The position numbers were made by a program, and so were the translations under genes. Shown here one piece after another: positions 1-7,325 of a stretch of 9,173 nucleotides of DNA. Each line of letters opens with the position of its first letter. The first letter of the stretch is position 1. This stretch comes from an uncultured Clostridia bacterium. Its GTDB lineage: Bacteria; Bacillota; Clostridia; Christensenellales; Borkfalkiaceae. The notes beneath the pieces were generated by a model. That model was not told the DNA's origin and made no database searches. It worked only from the letters and a program-made list of their open reading frames with translations. The stretch lies in the NCBI GenBank assembly GCA_947176485.1, contig CAMWQS010000060.1, positions 1 through 9,173 of the forward strand, written 5' to 3'.

Positions 1-1298
1 TAAGCAAACTGCCGCCCAATAAACGCCCCGTAAACACGGTGTTTCAAAAGTACGCGCTATTCCCCCACCTTAACGTTTACGAAAACATAGCGTTCGGACT
101 GCGCCTTAAAAGAATCGAGACGACAGTCACCGACAAAAACGGCAACGAGCGCGTTAAGAAGATTAAGCTTGGAAAAGCCGACATTGATAAAAAGGTGAAA
201 AAGGCGCTGGAAATGGTTGACCTCGAGGGCTTTGAAAAGCGCAGTGTTTCCACCCTTTCGGGCGGTCAGCAACAGCGTATCGCCATTGCCCGCGCGCTCG
301 TCAACGAGCCCGAAATTCTGCTTCTTGACGAACCTCTCGGCGCTCTCGACCTCAAAATGCGCAAGGAAATGCAGATTGAGCTTATCAATATGCACAAGCG
401 CCTCGGCATAACCTTTATCTACGTTACGCACGATCAGGAAGAAGCGCTCACTATGTCCGACAAAATCGTCGTCATAAACGACGGCGAAATTCAGCAGATA
501 GGCACTCCCACCGAAATTTACAACGAGCCGGTGGACACATTCGTTGCCGACTTTATAGGCGAAAGCAATATTTTCAACGGCGCGGTTGTAGGAAAGCTTA
601 AAGTCAAGTTCTGCGGTGCAACCTTCGCCTGCCTTGCCGATTACGTAATCAACCAGCGTGGGGCCGTAGTAGTCCGCCCCGAAGATATAAAAATCTGCAA
701 ACCCGGAGAAGGGCAGCTTAAAGGCACCGTCATTTCTTCGGTGTTCAAGGGCGTGCATTACGAAATTACGGTAATCGTAGGTAAATTCGAAATTATTATT
801 CAAAGCACCTCCACCGCCCCCGTCGGCAGCACTATCGGGCTTAGAATAGAACCCGACGGTATTCACCTTATGGAAAAGGTTTATACCGTGAACAAATACG
901 ACGGTGAAATCACCAAAAACAATACCGTCAAGTTCGGCGACGGTGAGTTCGAGTGCGACGTTACTCAGCTTTACCCCTCCTCTCATTTGGACGAAGAAGG
1001 CTATCTTATCACTGCAAACGGTGAAAAGGTCGACCTTACGGGCGTTGAAGTCAGCGTTGAAGTTGATACCAACGACATTCAGATGAGCGACGACGAGGAC
1101 GCAGGCGGCGCACAGGGCAACATTATTTCAATGATTTACAAAGGCGACCACTACCGCTATATCGTAAGAACGGAAGAAAACGAGGAAGATTACGTTCTTT
1201 CTTGCCCCGACACTTGGAACACGGGCGACTTCGTAGGCATTATTATTCCGAAAGACAAAATCAAGCTTACTTTAAAGCCCGCGGGAGAGAGTAAATAA
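1..1298 (+). CDS. potA: PotA, spermidine/putrescine ABC transporter ATPase (5' end missing)
   Basis: ATPase that powers polyamine import, on the cytoplasmic face of the membrane. The reading frame is open from position 3 through the window edge, so the gene starts outside; the GTG at 39 is an internal valine (…PVNTVFQKYALFPH), not a start. Walker A is therefore not visible. Seen in order: Q-loop VFQKYALFPH (39-68), ABC signature LSGGQQQRIAIARAL (255-299), Walker B plus D-loop EILLLDEPLGALD (312-350), and H-loop His at 429-431 in YVTHDQEEAL. An insertion of about 18 residues rich in Lys lies between the Q-loop and the signature (roughly 111-180). The C-terminal part is unusually long: a first TOBE-like unit (about 560-880) is followed by a second similar one (about 890-1283). 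With the missing N-terminus the protein would be near 490 residues, against 378 for E. coli PotA. The PotA identity, rather than another MalK-like ATPase, rests on the downstream potBCD. potB begins 1 nt after the stop. Confidence 0.95.
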   Translation, partial: SKLPPNKRPVNTVFQKYALFPHLNVYENIAFGLRLKRIETTVTDKNGNERVKKIKLGKADIDKKVKKALEMVDLEGFEKRSVSTLSGGQQQRIAIARALVNEPEILLLDEPLGALDLKMRKEMQIELINMHKRLGITFIYVTHDQEEALTMSDKIVVINDGEIQQIGTPTEIYNEPVDTFVADFIGESNIFNGAVVGKLKVKFCGATFACLADYVINQRGAVVVRPEDIKICKPGEGQLKGTVISSVFKGVHYEITVIVGKFEIIIQSTSTAPVGSTIGLRIEPDGIHLMEKVYTVNKYDGEITKNNTVKFGDGEFECDVTQLYPSSHLDEEGYLITANGEKVDLTGVEVSVEVDTNDIQMSDDEDAGGAQGNIISMIYKGDHYRYIVRTEENEEDYVLSCPDTWNTGDFVGIIIPKDKIKLTLKPAGESK

Positions 1299-1299
1299 A

Positions 1300-2097
1300 A
1301 TGAAAGGACTGCGTTTTAACAGAAAGCACCTGTGCATACCTTACGCGGTGTTTTTGGTTTTATTCGTGATAGCGCCCCTATTCGTAATAGTTTACTATGC
1401 GTTTACTAACGGGCAAGGGCACTTCACCTTCGATAACTTCGTGAACTTTTTCACAAGCACTAAAACTTTGGGGACGCTTTTATACAGCTTTGCGGTGGCA
1501 ATAGTTACTACTGCCGTTTGCCTCGTTATCGCCTACCCAACTGCTTATATTCTTGCAAGAAGCAAAATGAAGAAAAAGTACGTTCTATTGCTTTTATTTA
1601 TCCTCCCCATGTGGATAAACTTTACGCTTAGAATTACCGCACTTAAAGAGGTTTTATCCGTCATAGAGGGCAACATCTCAGTCTATCCTTTTTTGAACTC
1701 CGTGATAGGAATGACTTACGACTTCTTGCCGTTTATGATTTTACCTTTGTACACCTCCTTACAAAAACTTGACAACAGTCTTTTAGAGGCGGCTTCGGAC
1801 TTGGGCGCAAGCAAAGCAACCGTGTTTTTAAGAGTAACTTTACCACTTTCCGTACCCGGAATAATTTCGGGAATAACGATGGTGCTTCTTCCTTCCATGA
1901 CGAACTACGTCGTTTTGGATATGCTTTATAACAACACCTATATAATGGGCAGCCTTATCGGCAGTTATTTCAGCGCGTACGACTGGAACAACGGCTCGCT
2001 GATTTCACTAGTACTCCTTATAATTATTTTCATAGTTACGCTTGTAACCAACCGTTTCAGCGATAAAGACGCAAACAACAAGGGGGCGATTTTATGA
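1300..2097 (+). CDS. potB: PotB, polyamine ABC transporter permease
   Basis: Inner-membrane permease subunit that forms the polyamine channel with PotC. The 265-aa length is normal for the family. The N-terminus has a short basic stretch (KGLRFNRKH) followed by a hydrophobic helix, and about six membrane segments can be read across the protein. The ATPase-docking EAA loop lies at about residues 163-190 (EAASDLGASKATVFLRVTLP, then SVPGI). The ATG at 1300 comes 1 nt after the potA stop. A GGGAGAGAG stretch in the last potA codons is the likely ribosome site, so translation is probably coupled to potA. The stop overlaps the potC start by 4 nt (ATGA). The family assignment is firm from the EAA loop and gene order. 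Assignment as PotB rather than PotC rests on its position directly after potA. Confidence 0.94.
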   Translation: MKGLRFNRKHLCIPYAVFLVLFVIAPLFVIVYYAFTNGQGHFTFDNFVNFFTSTKTLGTLLYSFAVAIVTTAVCLVIAYPTAYILARSKMKKKYVLLLLFILPMWINFTLRITALKEVLSVIEGNISVYPFLNSVIGMTYDFLPFMILPLYTSLQKLDNSLLEAASDLGASKATVFLRVTLPLSVPGIISGITMVLLPSMTNYVVLDMLYNNTYIMGSLIGSYFSAYDWNNGSLISLVLLIIIFIVTLVTNRFSDKDANNKGAIL

Positions 2098-2900
2098 AAA
2101 AGTATTTACGCATAATTTGGCTTGCCCTCGTTCTTCTGTTTATATATATCCCTATTTTAGTGCTTGCCGTTTACAGCTTTTCGGAAGCTACCGTCGTTGG
2201 CGCAAATATGGGCGGATTTTCATTTGAGAATTATATAAACCTTTTCAAAAATGAAGAACTCAGAAATATGATTTTGGGCACTATTCTTCTCGCCTTCGTC
2301 TGCGCGTGCATATCAACCGTGCTTGCAACTTGCGGCGCGATAGGAACGTTTTATTCCAAGAAATTGCCCAAAACGCTTATCAATACGGCAAATCAGATAC
2401 CCGTAGTCAACGCCGACATAGTAACGGGCTTTTCCATCTGCATTCTGCTTATCGTTATGCTGAGGATAAGCAAGGACACCTTTATTCCTTTAGGGATAGG
2501 GCACGTCGTACTGACCACCCCCTTCGTTTATCTTTCCATATTGCCCAAATTAAAGCAAATGGATAACAGCTTATACGAGGCGGCTTTGGACCTTGGCGCA
2601 ACACCCGCACAAGCACTTTTCAAGGTGGTTTTGCCCCAGCTCATCCCCGGAATACTTTCAGGCTTTATGCTTGCTGTTACCCTTTCTTTGGACGACTACT
2701 TCGTTACTACATATACTAAACCCTCCACCTTCGATACGATAAGCACCTACGTCGTAAACGCAACCAAGGGCAGTCAGACCGAAGTTAAAACCGCGCTTTG
2801 GGCGCTTTCAACCCTTATTTTCTTAATCGTTATCGTTATAGTCGTAGTTATGAATATTATGGCGAGCAGAAAAAAGGAGGCAACGCATGGGAAAATTTAA
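2094..2900 (+). CDS. potC: PotC, polyamine ABC transporter permease
   Basis: Second permease subunit of the polyamine importer, partner of PotB. It has 268 residues, with an N-terminal membrane helix starting almost at once (MKKYLRIIWLALVLLFIYIP) and about six membrane segments. The EAA loop lies at about residues 160-188 (YEAALDLGATPAQALFKVVL, then PQLIPGI). The motif LSLDDYFVTTY after the loop is typical of PotC-type permeases, where SLDD(F/Y)V recurs. The start at 2094 overlaps the potB stop by 4 nt, with an AGGGGGC ribosome site at 2081-2087. Its 3' end overlaps the potD start by 14 nt, so the four subunits are translationally linked. The C-terminus is a hydrophobic helix followed by a short basic tail (SRKKEATHGKI). 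Confidence 0.94.
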   Translation: MKKYLRIIWLALVLLFIYIPILVLAVYSFSEATVVGANMGGFSFENYINLFKNEELRNMILGTILLAFVCACISTVLATCGAIGTFYSKKLPKTLINTANQIPVVNADIVTGFSICILLIVMLRISKDTFIPLGIGHVVLTTPFVYLSILPKLKQMDNSLYEAALDLGATPAQALFKVVLPQLIPGILSGFMLAVTLSLDDYFVTTYTKPSTFDTISTYVVNATKGSQTEVKTALWALSTLIFLIVIVIVVVMNIMASRKKEATHGKI

Positions 2901-4401
2901 AAAGATTTTATCCGTTGCCGCTGCTTGCGGACTTATCGGTGCTTCAGCTTTGACTATGGCGGGCTGCTCGGAACAAGACGGAGTAATTACTTTACGCGTA
3001 TGCAACTGGGAAGAATACATTGACCTTGGCGGTTGGAAAGATGACGAGCGTATCACGCTTGACAACGGAGAAGAAATATTCGGTGTAAACGCAATTTACG
3101 ACGACTTCACCGAATGGTTCAACGAAACCCACGACTACAAAGTTAAAGTTGAGTACTCTACCTTCGGCACCAACGAAGACTTATACAACCGTTTAAGCTT
3201 GGGGGACGTTTACGACTTGGTTTGCCCCTCCGACTATATGATAATGAAGCTTCTTGCCGAGGATAAAATTCAAGAATATTCCACCGACTTTGAAAGCGGG
3301 GAATACGCAACGAACGTTTCACCCTATATTAACGGAATATTCACACAATACCATTGGGACAAATACGCCGCTTGTTATATGTGGGGCACTACAGGAATCG
3401 TCTACAACCCCGAAAAAATCGAAGACGTTGCCGACGTATCTACTTGGAACATTCTTCTGAATGAAGATTACAAAAGGCAAGTTACGATTAAGGACAACGT
3501 GCGCGACGCCTACTTTGCCGCGTTAGGTATTATCAACAGCGAGAAGCTGACAACCCAACTGCTTGATAGCGAAGAATTAACCAACTTAATGAACGCCACA
3601 GACAGCGAAACTATAACAAAAGCCGAGGACGTCTTAAAAAGGATAAAAAACAACGTTTATTCCTTTGAAACCGACTCGGGCAAAGCTGATATGGTTACGG
3701 GTAAAGTAATTGCGAACTACCAGTGGTCGGGCGATGCAATAACAATTTTAGACGGAGCTGACGCTGACGGTACCGAGCTTTGGTATTCGGTACCCGACGA
3801 GTGCGCAAACCTTTGGTTTGACGGTTGGGTTATGCTAAAAAGCGGCATTGACGGAAACGAGAAAAGACAAGCTGCCGCAGAAGCCTTCGTTAACTTCCTT
3901 TCCCGCCCCAAAAATGCGATAAGAAATATGTACTATATCGGCTACACCTCCGCTATTGCGGGCGATACCGTTTTCGAGTATCTTGACTGGAACTACGGTG
4001 CAGAAGACGACGTTGATACGATTGATTACGACGTCAATTATTTCTTCAAAAAAGATGACAACGACGGCAAATATATTATTTATGCTGATGCGGATAACTT
4101 TAAGATTGACGAAAATACGGGAGAAATCAACCGCGGCAGACAGCTTTTTGCGCAGTATCCGCCAGAAAACGTAAAAAGCCGCAGCGTAGTTATGCGCGAC
4201 TTCGAGGACAAACTTACGGATATAAACCAAATGTGGATTAACGTAAGGTGCCTTGACGTTACGGATATATCCCCCGTTACTATCGGAATTATCTGCGGAG
4301 CCGTAGGACTTATTACAATTGCTTCCTTGCTTTACGCTTTCAGATACAAGCTGTTCATTAAATATAAACCCAAAAATGGATATTCAAAGGTTGAAGAATA
4401 A
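2887..4401 (+). CDS. potD: PotD, polyamine-binding lipoprotein with an extra C-terminal membrane helix
   Basis: Extracellular substrate-binding protein that delivers spermidine/putrescine to PotBC. The start at 2887 is fixed by AGGAGG at 2875-2880. An N-terminal lipoprotein signal ends in the lipobox TMAGC, so Cys27 would be lipidated. Residues matching the E. coli PotD polyamine site by local alignment are W41 and Y44 (NWEEY), S115 and Y117 (PSDY), W280 (YQWSG), W310 and D312 (LWFDGW) and Y353 (YIGY). At 504 residues it is much longer than E. coli PotD (348). The extra length lies in an acidic insertion at about residues 365-415 and a C-terminal extension. Residues 464-485 form a hydrophobic helix followed by a basic tail (RYKLFIKYKPK), which looks like a second membrane anchor with its end in the cytoplasm. 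A convergent terminator follows 6 nt after the stop. Confidence 0.94.
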   Translation: MGKFKKILSVAAACGLIGASALTMAGCSEQDGVITLRVCNWEEYIDLGGWKDDERITLDNGEEIFGVNAIYDDFTEWFNETHDYKVKVEYSTFGTNEDLYNRLSLGDVYDLVCPSDYMIMKLLAEDKIQEYSTDFESGEYATNVSPYINGIFTQYHWDKYAACYMWGTTGIVYNPEKIEDVADVSTWNILLNEDYKRQVTIKDNVRDAYFAALGIINSEKLTTQLLDSEELTNLMNATDSETITKAEDVLKRIKNNVYSFETDSGKADMVTGKVIANYQWSGDAITILDGADADGTELWYSVPDECANLWFDGWVMLKSGIDGNEKRQAAAEAFVNFLSRPKNAIRNMYYIGYTSAIAGDTVFEYLDWNYGAEDDVDTIDYDVNYFFKKDDNDGKYIIYADADNFKIDENTGEINRGRQLFAQYPPENVKSRSVVMRDFEDKLTDINQMWINVRCLDVTDISPVTIGIICGAVGLITIASLLYAFRYKLFIKYKPKNGYSKVEE

Positions 4402-4406
4402 AAAAG

Positions 4407-4436
4407 AAGCCCCCGCCGATTGATCGGCGAGGGCTT
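4407..4436 (-). terminator. Shared convergent terminator between potD and hom
   Basis: Inverted repeat with arms 4407-4419 and 4424-4436 and a 4-nt loop. Read on the minus strand, all 13 positions pair, with one U-G wobble, and the stem is followed by a T-rich run (TCTTTTTTATT), so it is a good intrinsic terminator for the hom operon, starting 10 nt after the hom stop. Read on the plus strand the same position is a C-A mismatch and the downstream bases are only TAAATTT, so it is a weaker terminator for potD, though probably still used. Confidence 0.85.
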
Positions 4437-4446
4437 AAATTTACGT

Positions 4447-5724
4447 TTAAGAAATTACTCTAATCATTGAAACGACGTTTGCAACGCCCGATGCGTTTAA
4501 ATCTTCAACCGTTTTCTTTACGTCGTTTTCAAAAGTATTATGCGTAATTATGATAAGCGGCACTTGTCCGTTTCCCGCTTTCTCTTGTATTACTTGTGAA
4601 ATGCTTATTCCGTGCTTTGAAAAATGTGAAGTTATTTTTGAAAGCACGCCCGTTTTATCCTTGACTGACAGCCTTAAGTAATACTCGCTTTCGAAATTCT
4701 TTATAAACTTCGTGGCGGGGTCAGCCTTTTCCGTGTTCTTAAAAGTTGAATAATTGCTTCCTTGATGGGTTGCGCAGTAAATAATATCGCCAACTATCGC
4801 ACTCCCCGTAGGCAAAGCACCCGCACCGCGGCCGTAAAGCATAACGTCCTCCACGCTGTCACCGGTAATATAAACAGCGTTATAACTGTCGTTTACGTTT
4901 GCCAACGGGTGGCTTGATTTAATAAACGTAGGATGAACACGGACTTCAATTCCGTTGTCGCCGTTCTTGCCTATGGCAAGAAGCTTTAACGCATAACCGA
5001 GTTGCTTACCGTATTGAATGTCCGTAGGGTCAACGTTTGTAATACCTTCACGGTAAATTTCGGTATAGGGAACTTTCGTGTGGAAAGAAAGACTTGAAAG
5101 TATTGAAAGCTTATAAACGGCGTCAAAGCCCTCAACGTCGGAAGTAGGGTCTGCCTCCGCATAGCCCAGCTTTTGCGCCTCCTTCAAAACGTCGGAATAC
5201 GGTGCTCCACAGTCGGACATTTTAGACAAAATGTAGTTAGTCGTGCCATTAATTATACCCGTCAGCGAGGTTATTTTATTGCCTTGCAAATTATCTAAAA
5301 GTGCACGGATAACGGGTACGCCGCCAACGCAACTTGCCTCGAAATACAGTCCGCAGTTATTCTTCTTTGCGACCTTTTCAAGCTCGTGGCTATACTTGCA
5401 ATAAAGCTCCTTATTAGAAGTAACGACCGACTTGCCCGAATTTAAAACGGCAAGCACGAAAGATTTTGCGGGCTCTATGCCACCAATTGATTCAACGACT
5501 ATATCTATTTCCGAATTGGAGCATATTTCCGCTATGTTAGAAACGATTTTACTCTCGTCCACGCCAAGTGAAAGCGCACGCTCACGATTAAGTTCAAGAA
5601 CCGCCTCGACGGTAACGTCCACTTCGTGGTTTTTATTGTAAAACTCTCTGTGCTCAGTAAGAATTTTATAAGTTCCGCCACCGACAACTCCAAGGCCGAG
5701 AATTGCCACGCCAACTTTTTTCAT
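4447..5724 (-). CDS. hom: Homoserine dehydrogenase with C-terminal ACT domain
   Basis: Converts L-aspartate 4-semialdehyde to L-homoserine with NAD(P)H, the branch to threonine and methionine; cytosolic. The 425-aa length is normal for the monofunctional enzyme. The Rossmann nucleotide loop is GLGVVGGG (residues 10-17); the conserved Lys105 lies in VTSNKEL; NGTTNYIL is at 160-167. The family signature AEADPTSDVEGFDAVYKL (189-206) carries D196, D201 and K205, which match the catalytic Asp/Asp/Lys set of the yeast enzyme by spacing. GRGAGALPTGSAIVGD is at 298-313. Residues 348-425 (YYLRLSVKDKTGVLSKI…) form an ACT domain, which in this family usually mediates feedback by threonine. The ATG at 5724 is preceded by GGAGGAG (5729-5735) inside the last coaX codons, and only 1 nt separates it from the coaX stop, so translation is coupled. 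No thrB or thrC is in view. Confidence 0.97.
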   Translation of the reverse strand: MKKVGVAILGLGVVGGGTYKILTEHREFYNKNHEVDVTVEAVLELNRERALSLGVDESKIVSNIAEICSNSEIDIVVESIGGIEPAKSFVLAVLNSGKSVVTSNKELYCKYSHELEKVAKKNNCGLYFEASCVGGVPVIRALLDNLQGNKITSLTGIINGTTNYILSKMSDCGAPYSDVLKEAQKLGYAEADPTSDVEGFDAVYKLSILSSLSFHTKVPYTEIYREGITNVDPTDIQYGKQLGYALKLLAIGKNGDNGIEVRVHPTFIKSSHPLANVNDSYNAVYITGDSVEDVMLYGRGAGALPTGSAIVGDIIYCATHQGSNYSTFKNTEKADPATKFIKNFESEYYLRLSVKDKTGVLSKITSHFSKHGISISQVIQEKAGNGQVPLIIITHNTFENDVKKTVEDLNASGVANVVSMIRVIS

Positions 5725-5725
5725 T

Positions 5726-6502
5726 TTACTCCTCCGTATTGTTAAGGTTATACAGATACTTTAAACCGTCAAGCGTCAAAAGCTTGTCCACCTTGTCAAT
5801 GCAAGATATTTCTTTTGCAATAATTTCCGAAAAACCGCCCGTTGCTACAACGGTTACGTTTTCACACTTCATTTCGCGTTTAATCTTTTTAACTAAGAAC
5901 TCAACGAGCCCCGCAAAGCCGTAAAATATTCCGGACTGCATATTTGTTACGGTGTTCTTGCCTATGACAGTTGAAGGACGCTCTATCTCCACTCTGGGAA
6001 GCTTCGCAGTACCGCTGACCAAGCTTTCCAAAGAGCCCTTTATTCCGGGGGCAATTACGCCGCCGATAAAGTCCCCATTGTTATTAATAACGTTAAAAGT
6101 CGTTGCGGTACCGAAATCAACGATAATCAGTGGATAGCCGTACTTTCTAACAGCCGCTACGTTATTTACAACCCTATCAGCCCCAACTTCTTTGGCGTTG
6201 TCTACTTTTAGGTTCAGTCCGGTTTTTAACCCGGGCGCAAGCATCATAGGCTTAATTTTAAGGTACGTTCTGCACGTTCTGTCCAATGTATAATCAAGCT
6301 GAGGCACGACTGACGAAATAATTCCGCCCGTTATGTCCTCCGCATTAACGCCGTTATTACCGAGAATACTTAGAAGTTGACCACCATACTCGTCAGAAGT
6401 TTTCTTATGCTCGGTTGCGACGCGGAAACTCAGTTTTAGAGTATCACCGTCGTAAACGGCAAATTTTATATTCGTGTTACCTACGTCAAGACAAATTATC
6501 AT
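5726..6502 (-). CDS. coaX: Type III pantothenate kinase (CoaX)
   Basis: Phosphorylates pantothenate with ATP, the first committed step of coenzyme A synthesis; cytosolic, ASKHA fold. Starting at the ATG at 6502 gives 258 residues, the usual length, and an N-terminus (MIICLDVGNTNIKFAVYDG) that matches family starts. A TTG at 6529 would add nine residues upstream and is less likely. Motifs: phosphate-binding DVGNTN (6-11), SVVPQLD (64-70), GADRVVN with the catalytic-type Asp109 (107-113), DFGTATTF (129-136), GGVIAPGI (147-154) and ATGGFSE near the C-terminus. The start overlaps the end of the upstream S-component gene by 17 nt, and a GGAGAA at 6514-6519 (11-nt spacing) is a mediocre ribosome site, so coupling to the upstream gene is likely. 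hom follows after 1 nt. Type III kinases are generally not feedback-inhibited by CoA. Confidence 0.96.
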   Translation of the reverse strand: MIICLDVGNTNIKFAVYDGDTLKLSFRVATEHKKTSDEYGGQLLSILGNNGVNAEDITGGIISSVVPQLDYTLDRTCRTYLKIKPMMLAPGLKTGLNLKVDNAKEVGADRVVNNVAAVRKYGYPLIIVDFGTATTFNVINNNGDFIGGVIAPGIKGSLESLVSGTAKLPRVEIERPSTVIGKNTVTNMQSGIFYGFAGLVEFLVKKIKREMKCENVTVVATGGFSEIIAKEISCIDKVDKLLTLDGLKYLYNLNNTEE

Positions 6503-7124
6503 TTTCTGAAACGTTCTCCGCACTTTCAATAACTTTCTTAGGCTTGTTTATAAGCGTATGGTTGATTTTTTTAAGGACAGCAACGTATATCGGCACCAAA
6601 ATCAGACAAGCAGCCAACTCTATAGGGAAAAATATTGTAACGGCTACGTTCATTATGGCAGTAAACGACCCCATAAAATTGCCGCTCCATATATTAATTG
6701 CAAGAAGATACAAAACAGTATTAGTCAGCGAGCCTACAACACCGGCAACTCCGGCGGGTATACTTTCACGCACAAACACACTTTTTGACTTTTTAAACAA
6801 TTTAAAAAGCCCGAAATACGTCCAGTACGCCGTTACACCGACGAAAAATCTGGGTAAAACGCTAATAAGCGGGTTTGCATAAACTATAAAAAGCGATGCA
6901 AAAATAAGACAGAAAAGACAGCTTGCAAGTCCTAAAAGCGTTCCGCCGATAAAACTCTTTTTCCAATCATCATAAATACTTAACGCAATAGCGACGGGCA
7001 ATGAAAGGAAACACGGCGTTGTACCAAGAACTAAAGACAATGCGCCTTCCAACAAAAACAGCACGAATATCAGCGCAAACATAACGCCGACAAAAGCGAT
7101 AAAGTGGGCTTTATCCCTTTTCAT
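6486..7124 (-). CDS. ECF-transporter S component-like membrane protein, possibly for pantothenate
   Basis: Integral membrane protein of 212 residues with about six hydrophobic segments (roughly 8-31, 36-51, 57-82, 86-110, 120-145, 160-186) and a short basic N-terminus. NPLISVLPRFFVG (84-96) and GSLTNT (131-136) resemble conserved stretches of energy-coupling-factor S components, the substrate-binding subunits that share an EcfAA'T module encoded elsewhere. The start at 7124 is chosen because GGAGGT lies at 7131-7136 with ideal 6-nt spacing; the open frame continues upstream to 7265, but that part is AT-rich and not membrane-like. The C-terminal tail is polar and acidic. The gene is first in the operon and overlaps coaX by 17 nt. 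Established logic for S components (a transporter beside the enzyme using its cargo) suggests pantothenate or a CoA precursor, but the substrate is inferred from the neighbour only. Confidence 0.8.
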   Translation of the reverse strand: MKRDKAHFIAFVGVMFALIFVLFLLEGALSLVLGTTPCFLSLPVAIALSIYDDWKKSFIGGTLLGLASCLFCLIFASLFIVYANPLISVLPRFFVGVTAYWTYFGLFKLFKKSKSVFVRESIPAGVAGVVGSLTNTVLYLLAINIWSGNFMGSFTAIMNVAVTIFFPIELAACLILVPIYVAVLKKINHTLINKPKKVIESAENVSENDNLS

Positions 7125-7130
7125 AAAAAA

Positions 7131-7136
7131 ACCTCC
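7131..7136 (-). promoter_or_regulatory. Ribosome binding site fixing the S-component start
   Basis: GGAGGT on the minus strand, separated by six T residues from the ATG at 7122-7124. It is the only strong site upstream and rules out the longer in-frame start near 7265. Confidence 0.85.
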
Positions 7137-7175
7137 GTCCGATTTCCCAATAAGAATATCGGCAGCAATAAAAAT

Positions 7176-7181
7176 ATTATA
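7176..7181 (-). promoter_or_regulatory. Candidate -10 box for the S component-coaX-hom operon
   Basis: A perfect TATAAT on the minus strand, about 52 nt upstream of the start codon at 7124. No good -35 hexamer sits 16-18 nt upstream. An alternative further upstream is TTGAAA, a 17-nt spacer and TAAACT with a TG extension, at about 7237-7265. Which one is used cannot be decided from sequence. Confidence 0.35.
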
Positions 7182-7281
7182 CTTAAATAAACAGTCCACT
7201 CTTACGTAGCGGCTGAAAGTATATTGTTTTAAATAAAGTTTAACATAATAAATTTTATTTTTCAAGCAAATGAAAAGGACT

Positions 7282-7311
7282 GTAACATTTTTAAGAAAAT
7301 TTAAATATTAT
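7282..7311 (+). promoter_or_regulatory. Candidate promoter for the small Cys-rich protein gene
   Basis: GTAACA at 7282-7287 (4 of 6 matches to TTGACA), an 18-nt AT-rich spacer and TATTAT at 7306-7311 (5 of 6 matches to TATAAT). Transcription would begin near 7318, so that both hairpins between 7326 and 7401 would be in the transcript. The region is AT-rich, so chance matches are easy. Confidence 0.35.
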
Positions 7312-7325
7312 TTAGTATACGAAAC

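Noticed and set aside
57..986. Long open frame of 309 codons on the minus strand opposite potA
   Set aside because: It lies entirely antisense to a firmly identified ABC ATPase, shows no recognisable motif and is best explained by codon bias of potA.
4042..4130. EF-hand or dockerin calcium site in PotD
   Set aside because: The Asp-rich stretch does not follow the DxDxDG spacing and lacks the position-12 glutamate in register.
3835..4230. 131-codon open frame on the minus strand opposite potD
   Set aside because: It overlaps well-supported potD coding sequence and its translation has no family features; a shadow of the Asp/Lys-rich potD codons.
6503..6529. Extended CoaX start at a TTG codon
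   Set aside because: It would add KVRRTFQK-type residues not seen at CoaX N-termini; the ATG at 6502 gives the normal N-terminus and length.
7125..7265. Longer start for the S-component protein
   Set aside because: The extra 47 residues come from AT-rich intergenic DNA containing a candidate promoter, and the ATG at 7124 has a near-perfect ribosome site.
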